A stretch of 64,000 nucleotides of DNA, taken from assembly GCA_963969395.1 (NCBI GenBank), contig OZ017795.1:31105063-31169062 (forward strand). Direction: 5' to 3'. The stretch is from Pseudoscleropodium purum. Taxonomy: Eukaryota; Streptophyta; Bryopsida; Hypnales; Brachytheciaceae. This document shows, piece after piece, positions 43,201 through 54,623 of the stretch (position 1 is its first letter; every line of letters starts with the position of its first letter). Under the pieces are notes generated by a model. That model was not told the origin of the DNA, made no database searches, and saw nothing but the letters and a program-made list of their open reading frames with translations. The translations under genes and the position numbers were made by a program.

Positions 43201-43420
43201 TGTATATTACATGTCTTGAAATTCTCTAAATTGCAATCCTAAAACAAAAAGAAGAATCTATACTCATTTAGGAATTATGGAGAACAATGGTCAAAAAAAC
43301 CAAAGTCAATTTTGAGTACAATTTTTTTACCAAGTTTTATTATAGTAAAGCAATCTAGCAATCTATTTTCTACAAAGGTACTTCCAATTTCTAGGATTGA
43401 GATGAATAGGCAAGCAATGA
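40251..43420. other. Mostly AT-rich intergenic DNA, possible 3' end of the pseudogene
   Basis: The plus-strand frame 40271-40621 (ending DATECSDETPNSHCPRDCE) follows a canonical-looking donor (gtaagt at about 40249). It may hold a last exon of the ParB/methyltransferase-like pseudogene, but this is weak. Beyond about 40.7 kb nothing is recognisable. Confidence 0.35.
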
Positions 43421-43427
43421 TTCTTAA

Positions 43428-43656
43428 AGGCACTATAAGAAAACCTTGTTTTAGGTGACGGATTGACATCAAAAGGAACGAATTTTAGGTGACATCCAAG
43501 TTGACATAAAAAAAACCATGTTTTTATGTCAACAATGATGTCCATTGATGTTATATTGGAAATCATTGTTGGCATAAAAACATGGATTTTTTTTTTCAAT
43601 GTCACCTAAAATCCGTTCCTTTTGACATCAATAAACTTTAATTTCTTATAATGAGG
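43428..43656. mobile_element. CACTA-type hairpin MITE with 3-bp target duplication
   Basis: The element 43431-43653 (223 bp) begins cactataagaaa and ends with the near-complement tttcttataatg (one change in the terminal CACTA). It is flanked by agg on both sides (43428-43430 and 43654-43656). Its two halves are inverted copies: ggtgacggattgacatca pairs with the region near 43600-43630, and catgtttttatgtcaacaat pairs with the region near 43560-43585. The whole element can therefore fold into one long hairpin. CACTA ends, a 3-bp duplication and foldback structure fit a CACTA-derived MITE. Confidence 0.85.
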
Positions 43657-44612
43657 GTTGTGGGAAACTCAACAAAAAAATCTTCCTAAAAACAACTCAC
43701 AACCTGTACTACAAATCTACTCTCACAATTCCCTAAGGCCTAGTGAAATACCTTATCTTATACTTCTTGACCAAATTGTAGTCGTCATGGCATTGTAGCT
43801 CCAACAAACTTTGCATCCAAAATTGGGGGCAATCTTGAATATAGAAGGTAGGTTGATCAACACTTCTTGTCATCCCCCCTACACCGCCTTAACCTCTAAC
43901 AATGTATAGAGAACACAACAAAATTCAATATAGGTCTTTAGAACTACACTACAATTGCTCATCATTGGTTCTTCTTTAAGAAAAAGGACAACAAGTTCAT
44001 GCATCAAAAGATTGTCTTTGTGCAACCTTCTTGTCATATTCAAATCCCCATTGCATTAAACAATTCAAAGCAAGCACACCAAAAAATCCAAAATCATATA
44101 GATCCTTCCATGCAAACCCTAATTTGTGCTTGTATTGTTGTCACCACCACATAATCTCCACTCTACCTCTGCAAAGGCAATCTCGCTCATGAAAACAACC
44201 TCACCCTCTTAGTCATGCCTCCCAAATCAATTTGCATAGTAGAAAAGATCTACTCATTTAAAGTGGGTGGATCTAATGTTCATGGTCTTTGACCAACTCT
44301 AGTTAGTCATAAAATGGACAAAGGGCCTCAACTATCATGTCCCAAAGAAGTGATCTTTTTGATTCAAGAATGGAACAAAATTAGTATAATGCATTCATAA
44401 GCCAACTAAAGTTCCATTCAAATTGCAACTCTAAATTTTCTACTTTCCATTTTCACTTCAACCTTAATGTTGTTTTTAAAATCTCTCAGGGACACATTTT
44501 GGTCCTTTCACTAGTAGAAAACTATATATTTTTTGTTGTTTTGGTCATGTTGATTTAGGTAGAATTCAACAACATTAGGAAAAAAATGAGGCCTTGGGAG
44601 GGTTGCCAATTT
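43657..44612. other. AT-rich intergenic DNA, no gene seen
   Basis: No coding frame or repeat boundary recognised between the hairpin MITE and the poly-G tract. Confidence 0.5.
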
Positions 44613-44613
44613 A

Positions 44614-44631
44614 GGGGGGGGGGGGGGGGGG
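44614..44631. repeat. Poly-G tract, 18 bases
   Basis: Uninterrupted run of 18 G on the plus strand. It can form G-quadruplexes and may be a sequencing or assembly weak point. Confidence 0.9.
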
Positions 44632-44810
44632 AATGATTTTCAGTGTCAGCCCACCAATTGCCCGTGTACATAGTCCAATGTCTAAACTGGCACTACTAGT
44701 GCCTGCACAATTTTGGATGACACATGTTATCTGAAGGCAAGCCAAGTTGTAGGAAGTCAATTCACTTAGAAGTCTGAAAAATCCAAAATCTTGCACTTGT
44801 TCTAACATTG

Positions 44811-44860
44811 CGATGGAGTGCATCAAGCTTTTTTTAGGGTTGCTTAGTTGAAAGAATTGT
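44811..44860 (+). repeat. Duplicate of the acetyltransferase pseudogene 3' end
   Basis: This stretch (cgatggagtgcatcaagc onwards) matches 45239-45288, the end of the acetyltransferase relic, with a handful of differences. Both can be read as a short tail (MECIK.FLG) ending in TGA. It lies about 50 bp upstream of the relic, in the same orientation, as if a second tandem copy had been deleted down to its last codons. No other part of that copy was found upstream. Confidence 0.6.
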
Positions 44861-44900
44861 ATAGAGCAAATGACCAATGACTATATCTATATCAATGTAT

Positions 44901-45279
44901 ATGATTCCATTTATATCGCGACTACGGATTCAACATTGAAGTGGAAGACAACTGCTAGATGAACTTTGGCTACTATATTCTACGCCAAAGTGATGATCAA
45001 CAACAATATTTTGTTTGATCCCAATGTACAGATTTACGGTCCAAGACATCTATTGGATCCCATGTTGAAGATCATGTTGAAAAGGTTTGAATTTCGGTTG
45101 CCAGTGAAAGTGGGAAACAATGCTTGGATTGGTGGGTGGGTGATTTTATTGCTCTAAGTGATGGTTGGGGATGGGTTGGTGGTAGGACCGGACACGGTGG
45201 TGATGAAGGATGTAGAGCCGCTAGTGGTCATGGCAGTGTGATGGAGTGTATCAAGGTTTTTTTAGGGTTTTGTTATTGA
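44901..45279 (+). pseudogene. Hexapeptide O-acetyltransferase pseudogene (maltose/nodulation-type)
   Basis: Fragments in two or three frames line up in order with the left-handed beta-helix acetyltransferases of the maltose/galactoside/NodL group. YRDYGFNIEVEDNC (from 44914) corresponds to the family's 'F..DYGYNI.VG.N' stretch. FDPNVQIYGPRHLLDP (about 45016-45063) corresponds to 'GPNVQIYTATHPLDP', keeping the catalytic His. PVKVGNNAWIGGWVILL follows, then VMVGDGLVVGPDTVVMKDVEP. An extra base near 44913, a TAG after DNC, a frameshift near 44975 and a TAA after the WIGG block disable it. Intact relatives are about 180-220 residues, so the N-terminal third is missing. The family is abundant in bacteria and fungi and also occurs in some algae and early-branching plants, so origin cannot be decided here. 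Confidence 0.75.
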
Positions 45280-47650
45280 AAGAATCATGCACTTCTGAGG
45301 CTTGTTGTAGCATTTTTGGAGCTTAGGTGGTGCACAACATGTGGGATTCTATTCGGAGAAAGCAATGAAGAAGTTGAATTTTGACATCAAAAGCATTGGA
45401 CATAGAATTGTACAAATGCAAGTAGGGAATTTCAATTTCTTCTCGGACAACATCTTTTGCGTTTACCGACAGGGGATTTACAATTGGCTAATTAGGTTTC
45501 CTATTTTTCTTCTTCCTTGTCCATCACGAACTGTTACAATGTGGTGAGTTTCAATTTTATCGGCAAGCAATGGACATTTTCTATTGACATGTCTGATATT
45601 GTTTGTGGTGTTAAATCTATAAGATTTTATGAAAGTGCATGTAAAGAAGGGCTATCATAGTTATTGTTTTGAAATTGAATTTAGTGACCAATGAAAGCAT
45701 GCAAGATTGTATTTATGGGAGTTCATTTTCGGTATTTGTAGTGGGTGATAGTGATCACTAAACTTTCAATGGCTAAATTCCTTAATTCTCTTCTTATGAA
45801 TTAAATAATTTTGCCTTGGTCTTGTCTAAACAAGATAACCATGCATATGTACGAAAGGTTGGAGCCGAGCTCATATGATTTTCTACAATAGAAGAATTAT
45901 AGACTAGTGGCTGCTGATCTTGTCTATGAATTTGGGTGCCAACTTGTGGAGTCTATAGCATATGCTTCACATTTTCAATTCTTTTGATGGTGTGACATTT
46001 CCAAGTTGAAGCCATCGTCCTATTTGAGGTAACTTCCCATCAATTTTTTTTGTTTCCTCTTTATGAACCATAACTAAACGATTGGTGAGGGATAAATTTT
46101 GTTTTTGAAGGATCAAGCCTTATCCACAATGTCATAGTTGTAGCACTGTTAGAAGAATTTGCTTGCGGATGCATGCATATGGGGTCAAAAAGAAAAGTAA
46201 ACCTGGATTTCCATGGTCTTTCATTTTGTAAATTGCCTGTTAGTGTTTGAATAGGATTCTACAATGTAATAGTCCTGTAGGACAACAAAAGCTTCCTACA
46301 ACTATAAACCTCCCAAAATATGTTCAAAGGTGTGAGTATTACCTAGTAGTTTGTGCTTCTCTCTCATCAGTGAATTTTATTACTCTATGCAAATATGTAC
46401 GAGCAAGCCATCATTCACATAAATTTGAGGCTTGCAAATGTGCTATTGGTCTTCTGTAAGTACCAAATTAGAAGCTCTATGAATCTCCTTAGAGCATAAG
46501 CAACTATCTGCATAGGTTATCAAATTTGCCTTCTTCATTGAACATTCTGCAATCTTGTGCACAACAGGTAAAGGGTACATTGTTTACTTGCATTGCACAT
46601 TCTTGTACTTAATTGCAATGTCAGACTACAATTTCACTTGGATGGTTGTCTTTTTTTGGAAAATTTAGGAGTCTAATTGCCCTTCCTTTTAAAGCAAGCT
46701 TGATGTCACTTGAGTCTCTTTCAATTCCTTTCTCAAGATACATTCTCCTTTCATAAATGCAATTTTTTTATCTTCAAAAGTCGACAACATTTCGGCCAAC
46801 TTAGATTTCTCTTGATGTTTGATATTGCCATATCTTTTGCTCTTATTGGTCTTGATAGGCTTCAAATATTGGAAAGCATTCGAAGTGGGTGCCAAAGACG
46901 ATTGACATGAAGTTCATCGACCTCAGTAGTGCAACATCCGATAATCACTATTAGCTTTGAGTTGTTTGGACTCGCCTATATCAAGCACATGAATTAATCT
47001 GTGGTGAGATTTCTAGCATGTTTCTTGCTTTGAAGAACTAATTTCCTAGACGATGATGGTGTTCAAGTTTGTCAATCAATTTTCCGGGATGCTCTCAAAC
47101 ATTTTTAGAATGAAAACAATAGTTCCAAAAAGGCTACACAGGATAATTCTAAAAAAGAAGTGTTGTTATCTAAGTCTTGGTTGGATCCATCTTTGCTTTA
47201 TATGGAATGTGGATTGTATACTTGTAGAACTTTGTAGATGAGTTCGGTTTTCATGCAGCTAAATTTTGAAGTACAGTAGTTTCTTCTGCAAATTTTGTGA
47301 GCAACTCATAGGTGGAACCCTTGAGAGCTTGTCATGTAATTTTCAATAGTATAGGTGATATGAGAATCATTGATCATGCGACAGTGTTTAAGGCACATAG
47401 AGTATGTATACTATCATCAAGCTAGCTGTAGGTGGACTATGATTGAGATCTCCATTCATACTTTTCAAACCTTTGCTTCTCTTTCTAGATCATAGCTATT
47501 GATGTTTGAAATTATTGCAAGCAAAGTAATGACATGGCAAGACTTACAGACATGTCTCTTTCGGCCATGACTTCAAAATGAATGCTATATCTCATAAAAG
47601 AATTGTCTACGTTTATATAGTGGAGAAGTTGATTACATGTCTCAGTATTG
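45280..47650. other. Unrecognised sequence with short plus-strand frames
   Basis: Composition is less A/T-extreme than true intergenic DNA, and short plus-strand frames (45341-45547, 46247-46459 and 47053-47241) look partly protein-like, with clusters of Cys and His in 46247-46459. None matches a family I know and no consistent splicing chain emerged. It may be decayed coding sequence of the element that continues at 47.7-49.0 kb. Confidence 0.3.
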
Positions 47651-47675
47651 ACATGTAAGCAATGTCTACAGGGTT

Positions 47676-48000
47676 TTGTCATTCTTTGTCATGAGGCCGC
47701 GCCACCATGTGCAAAGTGCAATTCTATATACACAAAGAACCATAGAAGGCCATTACATACTAAGAAAAGTGGAATTGAACTCTTGGATTGCTCTAGAACA
47801 TGGAAGGCTAGGTGAACGTGTTGAGGAGTCCAATAAGAATGGACTCATTTCTATTGTTCATGTAGAGAAGGTCCAAATTTTGGAGTTCCACGTAAAGCAA
47901 GTTTCAACGACAATTTCAAGTGTCAAGGTCCAGCATACTTACATGCAGGACAACCTATGTTTGGATCCAACTGCTCTTGCTCTCTAAACAGCATGCAATT
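47676..48000 (+). pseudogene. Unrecognised exon-like frame
   Basis: A 103-codon frame (47676-47987) with mixed composition typical of folded protein (ILYTQRTIEGHYILRKVEL, then NGLISIVHVEKVQILEFH). No domain was recognised. It lies on the same strand and about 450 bp upstream of the relic at 48442-48996, and the two may be exons of one decayed gene. No start, stop or splice evidence fixes its limits. Confidence 0.3.
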
Positions 48001-48441
48001 GTAAGTACTCTGACTCTAATGGTTTGCACACTTATTTCTTGTCGATACTTCCTTATTAGGATCTGCCACTACTTTTATTTCCATTACATTGGCTTCTAAA
48101 TCATTGTCTGTTGCACAAATTTGTATCCATCTATGTTCGTTGAGTGGGTGGACCCTTTATGTGTCATAGAACCTGTTTGTGTTTTCCATGCTGAAGTAGG
48201 TGAAACTTCAAGAGGTTGTTGAAGTCACAGAGAACTTATGGAAGATTCCATTTTTTTTTATAATGCCAAATATTTCCCACCAACCAATACTAACTTCGGA
48301 CATGTAGTGGCTATTCTTTACCTGATTTCAATGATGTAGCATGGCCTCTACAAAACATGTCCACAAGTGAGGCTTTCAAAGCAAACTACAACAAGATTTC
48401 CTACTGTCAATGAAACCAAGTACAGGGAATAGAGTGACACA

Positions 48442-48996
48442 CATAAGCTGGTTCAGCCAATAGGTGTTATGGTAGATTTGTTTGCTTGCGCACCTCATCT
48501 TCACAGAACACGAGCGTTTTTTGTCTTCAAAGACATGTTAGACGAATTATTCACTTCATTGATAGACCATAGATGGCAAGAAAAAATTGTCATAGCTGAA
48601 GATGTCATCAAATGCGTCATGGATCCTACATCTGTATTATTCAAGTATCTTGTTGGTTGATCCACACTATATGCTACCTTTCAATTCAACAGATTGAGGC
48701 TCCTTCAAGATGGGCAATGGAAAAGTATGGACCAGTGCAAAAAAATTAACATTATAAAAGTTCATTATGTATGCGGGGATGTTACTCAGGAAGTAGAGGT
48801 GGGTAGTAATTGGACTGTTGATAGCATTCGACAAGAGATTGTTGTTGCTTCTGTAGCAATTGTGCCAAATGAGTTTACTCTCTATAGTGAGCATCGGGAC
48901 CTTACTCGGCAGAAGGTGCACACCCTTCTCCCTACTATTGAAGCAAACTCATATTTTGCAGTTTATGTATTAAGTAGGCTTTATTGTTCCCTATGA
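48442..48996 (+). pseudogene. Relic with helical domain and ubiquitin-like (beta-grasp) pattern
   Basis: One continuous frame runs from about 48442 to 48996, broken by a single in-frame TGA at 48658-48660. The first part (APHLHRTRAFFVFKDMLDEL, then WQEKIVIAEDVIKCVMD) looks helical. The second part, after LQDGQWKSMD, reads INIIKVHYVCGDVTQEVEV, a TV.SIRQEI helix, a LYSEHRDL strand and a closing YFAVYVL strand. The spacing matches ubiquitin-like folds (two-strand hairpin, helix starting T[VI]..[LIV]K..I, then strands). No C-terminal Gly-Gly follows. This is a pattern-level inference; no family is named. It lies among other TE-like relics. Confidence 0.4.
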
Positions 48997-49206
48997 TTCA
49001 ATACTCTCTAACAATGTTGTGTTTAGTGTTTGCATGTGTAGCATAATCAAAGTACAAAGAAAAAACATTTACATGTGATGTCCTTCCACCATCAAGGTTA
49101 CTCGTAATAATTGATGTTACCTAGAGATTGCGCATCTAAAGTTATCAGTTTAGTGTCTATCTATAGTGCACTGCCCTTTACAAGTTTTCCCACATTCAAG
49201 ACTTCA

Positions 49207-49539
49207 TCATGGATCTTTCCCATTAGTGCAAGGAACAATTGGCACCCATTTGGAACCCACTCTTTGGCATTTTTCTCGCCACAAACGGCTATGGGCCTTT
49301 GCTAATGATGCTGCAGATGCAGCCCACCTTCTCTCAACTGCAACTTCTATAGATAAGTGATCCTCTTCATCTTCCACAGTGGTTGCATTTGCTTGCTTTC
49401 TCTGTTCATGAAACCGATGTTGTATGATTCGATACCAATGCTGGTATGTTTCAACCAAAGGACTTTTTTTACTTCTTTCGCCCCTATATTGAGTATAACG
49501 TTGATAGGCAATTTTTGCTGCGTAGTGTGAGAAATTCAT
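49207..49539 (-). pseudogene. Unrecognised minus-strand frame, possibly coding
   Basis: A 110-codon frame rich in Arg, Lys, Glu and Ala (YQHWYRIIQHRFHEQRKQ, then EVAVERRWAASAASLAKAHS), which looks more protein-like than the overlapping plus-strand frames. No family recognised. It lies between plus-strand and minus-strand element relics and could belong to either neighbour's remains or be chance. Confidence 0.25.
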
Positions 49540-50200
49540 TCCCTGGCAAGATCAAATGGCGAAATTGCCATATTCACTTACAAGCCAAGGCATGTGCTTT
49601 ACCAATGCATGCTGCACAAACAAAACATTGTATTAGAATTTTCATCTTAGTGCCTTGAATGTGTAGAATTGACCAATGTTGTGCTTATCATGTTCTTCTT
49701 TCACTTCACAAGACTAGAAATTCATGAATTATTGTCCTTGTTCTAGGTACATGTCTAGAAGTGGTTTTTGTAGTTACTATATGAGAAGCATGTTCTTGTG
49801 CATGGGAGGAAATGCAACTATGAAGAGTAGCAAGATTGCTTCCTATTTCAACAAAGACATGCGCTACTTACTTACACCATCTATTTACATCCTTGTGCTG
49901 TATTGTAAGAGATACTTACCAAGAATTTGTGAATTTTATTGGATGTCTGGAAAAGAAGATGTATAACTTGAGCAACTAGCTAGCGTCACATTCATTATGA
50001 GAGGGGCTATGAACGAGAAACTACATGTTCATGAATTATGTAAGTGTATTAAAAGAATAAAAAATCATTTTATATGCATTGCTACTATGGTTTGCAAGTG
50101 AGAGTTTTTGAGGTCATTACTATATAAGGCATAATATACTGTTCTTCAAACGCCCTCATGAACTAATGGCCCCAAGATTCAACCAAGCTTTGAAAGTGTG
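49540..50200. other. Unrecognised sequence between relics
   Basis: Short plus-strand frames (49446-49658 and 49724-49966) are cysteine- and tyrosine-rich without motifs. Nothing here can be supported as a gene. Confidence 0.35.
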
Positions 50201-50204
50201 CCTT

Positions 50205-53189
50205 CTAGTCTTCATTGAGTGTCAACCCCTCAAAATAGGGTTTTAATTTTCCTAATCCCATCCATACTTCTAGCTTTGCCCTTCTAGCAATACTTCCATT
50301 CATGAAGTTTTTTTCAGCTAAGACAACATCTGGGTAGAGTTTGGCTAAACCTCCAAGTAGTGGTGAAGGTAAGAATAACTTCGCTAAATGAGAACCATTG
50401 AAAGATGGTTTTGAAGGAATATCACTATATTTCCCAAAGAAGTAATTGTCCTTAAAAATTTTGATGTTCCCACCATGTGCACCTGCAGAGGACAATACAC
50501 GTTGCATATCATCAATTGCACTTTGTTGTAAGGTCTTGTCACAAAGGGTCCACACGAATTGAAAATGTAGGTGGATAATTTTTTCGACAATGCGATTGAA
50601 AGTATGTAGGGTGCACATGTGCACCCTATCCATTGGAATCGCAAGGATGGGCTTCCATCGTCCCAACCCTGGCTCTCCTATCACCAGTTTTGCTTCACGT
50701 TTTGTACTAAAAAGACCTCCATCAAGCACGGTAGCTCATTGAGTGAACAATCCCACAGTTTGTTTTGTTGTCGCTATTTTTGGTTTTATATGTTTTTGGA
50801 GGCAATACATACATGATTTCTTTGCATATGCTCCGTGACTTAGACCGTACATGCTTCTAATGCTCTTCATGTCAGTAGAGAGATGCCATTGAACAATGAA
50901 ATCACCCACTTCAAATACTTGGAGCTTCTGACCACTTTCTTGTCAATGTATGAGAGCAGGGATTCGAGTCTGTTGGAACACCCATGAAAGAATTTCGTGG
51001 GATTCTTTTAGTATTTAGAAACAACCTATTGGCCAAATCTCCCTTTCCGATTGTACGGCAAAGTATTCAGCACTTCCAATGGTAATATTTGGATTTAGAG
51101 CTTGATTCATTAATGTTATACTCAATCATTCTAGCTTTTGTGAACGCACAATCTCAGCCTCGTCCAACTTTAGGACAAATATCAATGGTTTCCCTACCAA
51201 TTCTACATCATACAAGTAATCAATATGACATTCAAGTGGATGTCAAAAAGTATTGTTCCATATCAAAGTCTACATGACTAAGCAAAACCTTAAAAGAGAT
51301 GGTGTGAAGTTAGTGAAGCATAATACTGTTGGACCTATTTCTGTACCTTGCTTATTCTTGAAAACATGAATTTTATAACTTGGTCTAATTAAAATTAGAG
51401 AGGTGTTTCTAGCATAGTATCACTACAATTTCTTCAAATACAATGAGACTAACGAAAACATGAAGTCATAATCTAATTAAATATTTGAAATCAAATTGTA
51501 CAAGCAAGCTATTGTGTAGCCTCTACTATTGAGCTCCAAAGCACTCTTATAGAGACTGTCATCATCGATTCAAGTTATATTCTTGATAGGGAGTAGTTGG
51601 ACCCTCACTATGTACTGAGCTGTGAAGCTTACTTATTAAGATTGTCTTCATCAATTCAAGTTAGGTTTTTTGACGTTCTTAACAAGGAGCAATCAAAATG
51701 TAAGCCTACATGATTGAATAGGTACATGAGTACAAAAAATTGGCTACATTAGGGATTTAGTGTGTGTCAATACCTTCTTCCGTTACTCAATACAATTGAA
51801 CCATGGTCCTCTGCACCTGCTCTAGGTCAAGAAACAAAGAATTGTTGGTTATGAATTCCACATGTTGTATTTCTATCTTCTTTGACTTTGTATGTGTTAA
51901 AATGTCCAAGGAATTGTGAATGGAGTAGTAGTCACCCATAAAATCTGTCAACTTTGAGTTCATTTCCTTCGTAGAATAGAGACATGGTAGGGTTTGGGAA
52001 TGCATTGAGCCTTCAAGCCTTTCCCTACTGCAGCTGCACTATCCTTCAATTTCTTATAAACACATGCGTACCCTTCTTGAGTGATCCTAATCCAATTGCA
52101 TGTGGACAAAATTTCTTCAACTTGTATTCTGTATCCAATTTTATCTAAGTACTAATTAACAACATCAATACCTATAGAGTACAAGGTAGGCAACTCCAAC
52201 ATTGATTTCACTTTGGTCTTCGAAAAAATATGTGCAAGAGTTTTTTTAGACTTCATCTACTCTTCTTGAGAGTCATAGAGATGCCCTTGCTGATTGTTGT
52301 TGATGTTGCCTTCATAGACTCGATGAAGTGTACTAGGTGCAATTACCGCGCGAGTTTGTCGATGCACAGCTTTCACTTGTCTTCCTCTTTGTGACAATGT
52401 GCACAAATTCCTCCAATGGCGGACTTGGTGACAATAGCCATATGGACTGCATTGGATTGAAGCCCATTTTTTTTGCGAAGTTTTTAGAGAACATAAAGCC
52501 TCATCATGCTTCACCTACAATTTCTGAAATGGGACCCTGTGACATTCCTTTTGTGTAGCTAGCTTTCCAACATTCTCTTTTTGCAATGCAGCTAGCTTTC
52601 TAGCATTTTCACTTTGCAGTGCATCAATATCAAACTCCAAAGCTTCTTCTAATCGAACACTATTATGGAGATCCTTGTCGAGATTGTGTACCTTTGCATC
52701 ATTTTGTTCTTGCATGGCTACTAATCTACTATGCAACTAGAAGATCTCATCGTTTGAAGCTACTAATCTACTTCGCAATTGTGAGGTCTCATCGTCCAAG
52801 GCATGAAACTATCTCTCATAAACTCCCAAGTTGTGTCTCTACTCACTTTCTAAGTCTCGTAGCTGATCCAGTTGAGCTTGTTTTCCCTCTAAGGATGATG
52901 TTAAATTCTTTATACAAAGCCTAAGGGATGGAATTTCACTTTTTCTCAATTCACTCATACAAGTACTGTTTGTAGTCAGCGTTGCACTATGCAATAAACT
53001 TGATGTGTAACCAAGTAGTCCATTCTGTCCCTCCCCAACAAACTCAAGCAAACTCCAAACATCACTGAATTTTGGCCACTTACCTTGAAAATCTAAAGGA
53101 TAAATGGAGCCATCAAGCCACAAGTCCAAATTCTTATTGCCAACTTTCCATTTCTCGGGAAATTGTGAACAAGGGGTTTGCTCATGCAA
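50205..53189 (-). pseudogene. Decayed element protein: coiled coil plus C-terminal domain with CxxH motif
   Basis: Read downwards on the minus strand, protein-like segments follow one another. 53189-52839 opens MHEQTPCSQFPEKWKVGN and contains FSDVWSLLEFVGEG. About 52838-52515 is a heptad-rich coiled coil (HSRLVAMQEQNDAKVHNLDK, then LQSENARKLAALQKENVGKL). 52514-52257 is basic, and about 52256-52010 has YLDKIGYRIQVEEIL. 50729-50205 has STKREAKLVIGEPGLGRWKP, VHMCTLHTFNRIVEKIIHLH and GAHGGNIKIFKDNYFFGK. The CTLH string fits the C/DxxH motif seen between the second Asp and the Glu of several DDE transposase superfamilies. Stops separate the segments (for example at about 52835, 52740 and 52150), so it is not functional as read. 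The segment 50730-52000 was not resolved. It is probably a transposase-like gene of a repeat family; the superfamily is not assigned. Confidence 0.5.
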
Positions 53190-54623
53190 TAATCAACCTC
53201 GGAGAATGAGTGGCTTATATTTTCCATCAATCAACACTTACACCTTGTATGGCAAATCCTCACTTGCCATACTTTGTTGAATACTTTTATACAAAACAAA
53301 CTTGATCAACAGAAAATTCATTCACAAACTACACACTCCTTACAATCTTCATACTTCCAAATAGCAACAGTCTTCATTCTATGCGCACTACATACGGCTT
53401 TGAATTCCAAGAAATCAAGCGAAATCATCATAATGAAATCCCCAAAACAACACTTCAAATTCTAGAAGAATGAAGCAAAATTTGTTACAATGAAATCCCA
53501 ACAACATTGCTTATTGTTGTCAACTTGGACGGTTGCCATATTCATGACAATCTGAATTAGCAGGCGCTTGGCAACCTACACCATCCATTATTACATCTGA
53601 TCTTGCATTGTCCGCCCACCAAACTCAACAGGTACAAGGGAATAGTGCACTGGTAAAAACAATTTGATTGCATTGAATAAATGTTCTTAACAACCTTCTA
53701 GAGGGCAGAAGTTTCTTGTAATGTTTCTGTTCAAATCAACAGATTTTTGCCCAAATCAACACGACCAAAACAACACAAAATCTGAATTTTCTACTAGTGT
53801 ATGGATGTTTAGGTGTATTAAACTTATAAATTATACATACATATGTATATTTCATTGTATATTTTATCTTGTTTCATACAAATTTGTATTCATTTTCTTG
53901 TAGCCATCCAATACTTGATTCTAGAAATATTTATTTCATTGTTTATATGGAATTGAAAATTTTACAAGCTTAGACCATTGTGTAACATATTGTAATGATT
54001 TTACAATTTGTTGAATTTTCTTATCCCTCACTTTCATTGTGTGCATCGTTGTCATTGTAATAAATGTATACATGTGTTTTCTAATTTTTATTTGATTTAT
54101 GTGATATAAGCCATTTTCATTGTCAACAAATGCACCTATTAAAAAACTATGCTTTTTCTTTTAGCTTGCATAAAAGCATGATTACAAAATACCCAAATAA
54201 TCCATTTTTCTTCCTCCTTGCTTCAAAAAATGCTTTTTTATATGATAATATGGAATTTCCATGAATAAATTCAGCAATCTATGAAGTACGATATGATCAA
54301 TTTCTCTAAATATTTTCAAAACTTTCATCTTTTGCTTAATTGAATAGTGTGCGTGGCCAAGTACAAAATATGGAAATTTACAATTTAGACTTAAAATAGA
54401 TTTTGCAAATGCTTAAAATCTTTATTCAATATACTAAAGCCTAAATTTAAATTGATGCAATTTAGGCACTAATATAGTAATACGATGATGTAATTTTTTT
54501 AATTTAGAATATTATGCAATTGTGATGTGTATATTTAAATTCATTGCATAATAAATTTTATTGATTATACTTCACAGAACACAAAATTAGTCAAATATAC
54601 ATTTGTGAGCACAATTCACAAAA
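53190..54623. other. Intergenic DNA, upstream region of the PILS gene
   Basis: AT-rich with no supported gene. The promoter and 5' UTR of the plus-strand PILS gene must lie in the right-hand part. A 5' non-coding exon cannot be excluded. No specific element is assigned. Confidence 0.45.
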
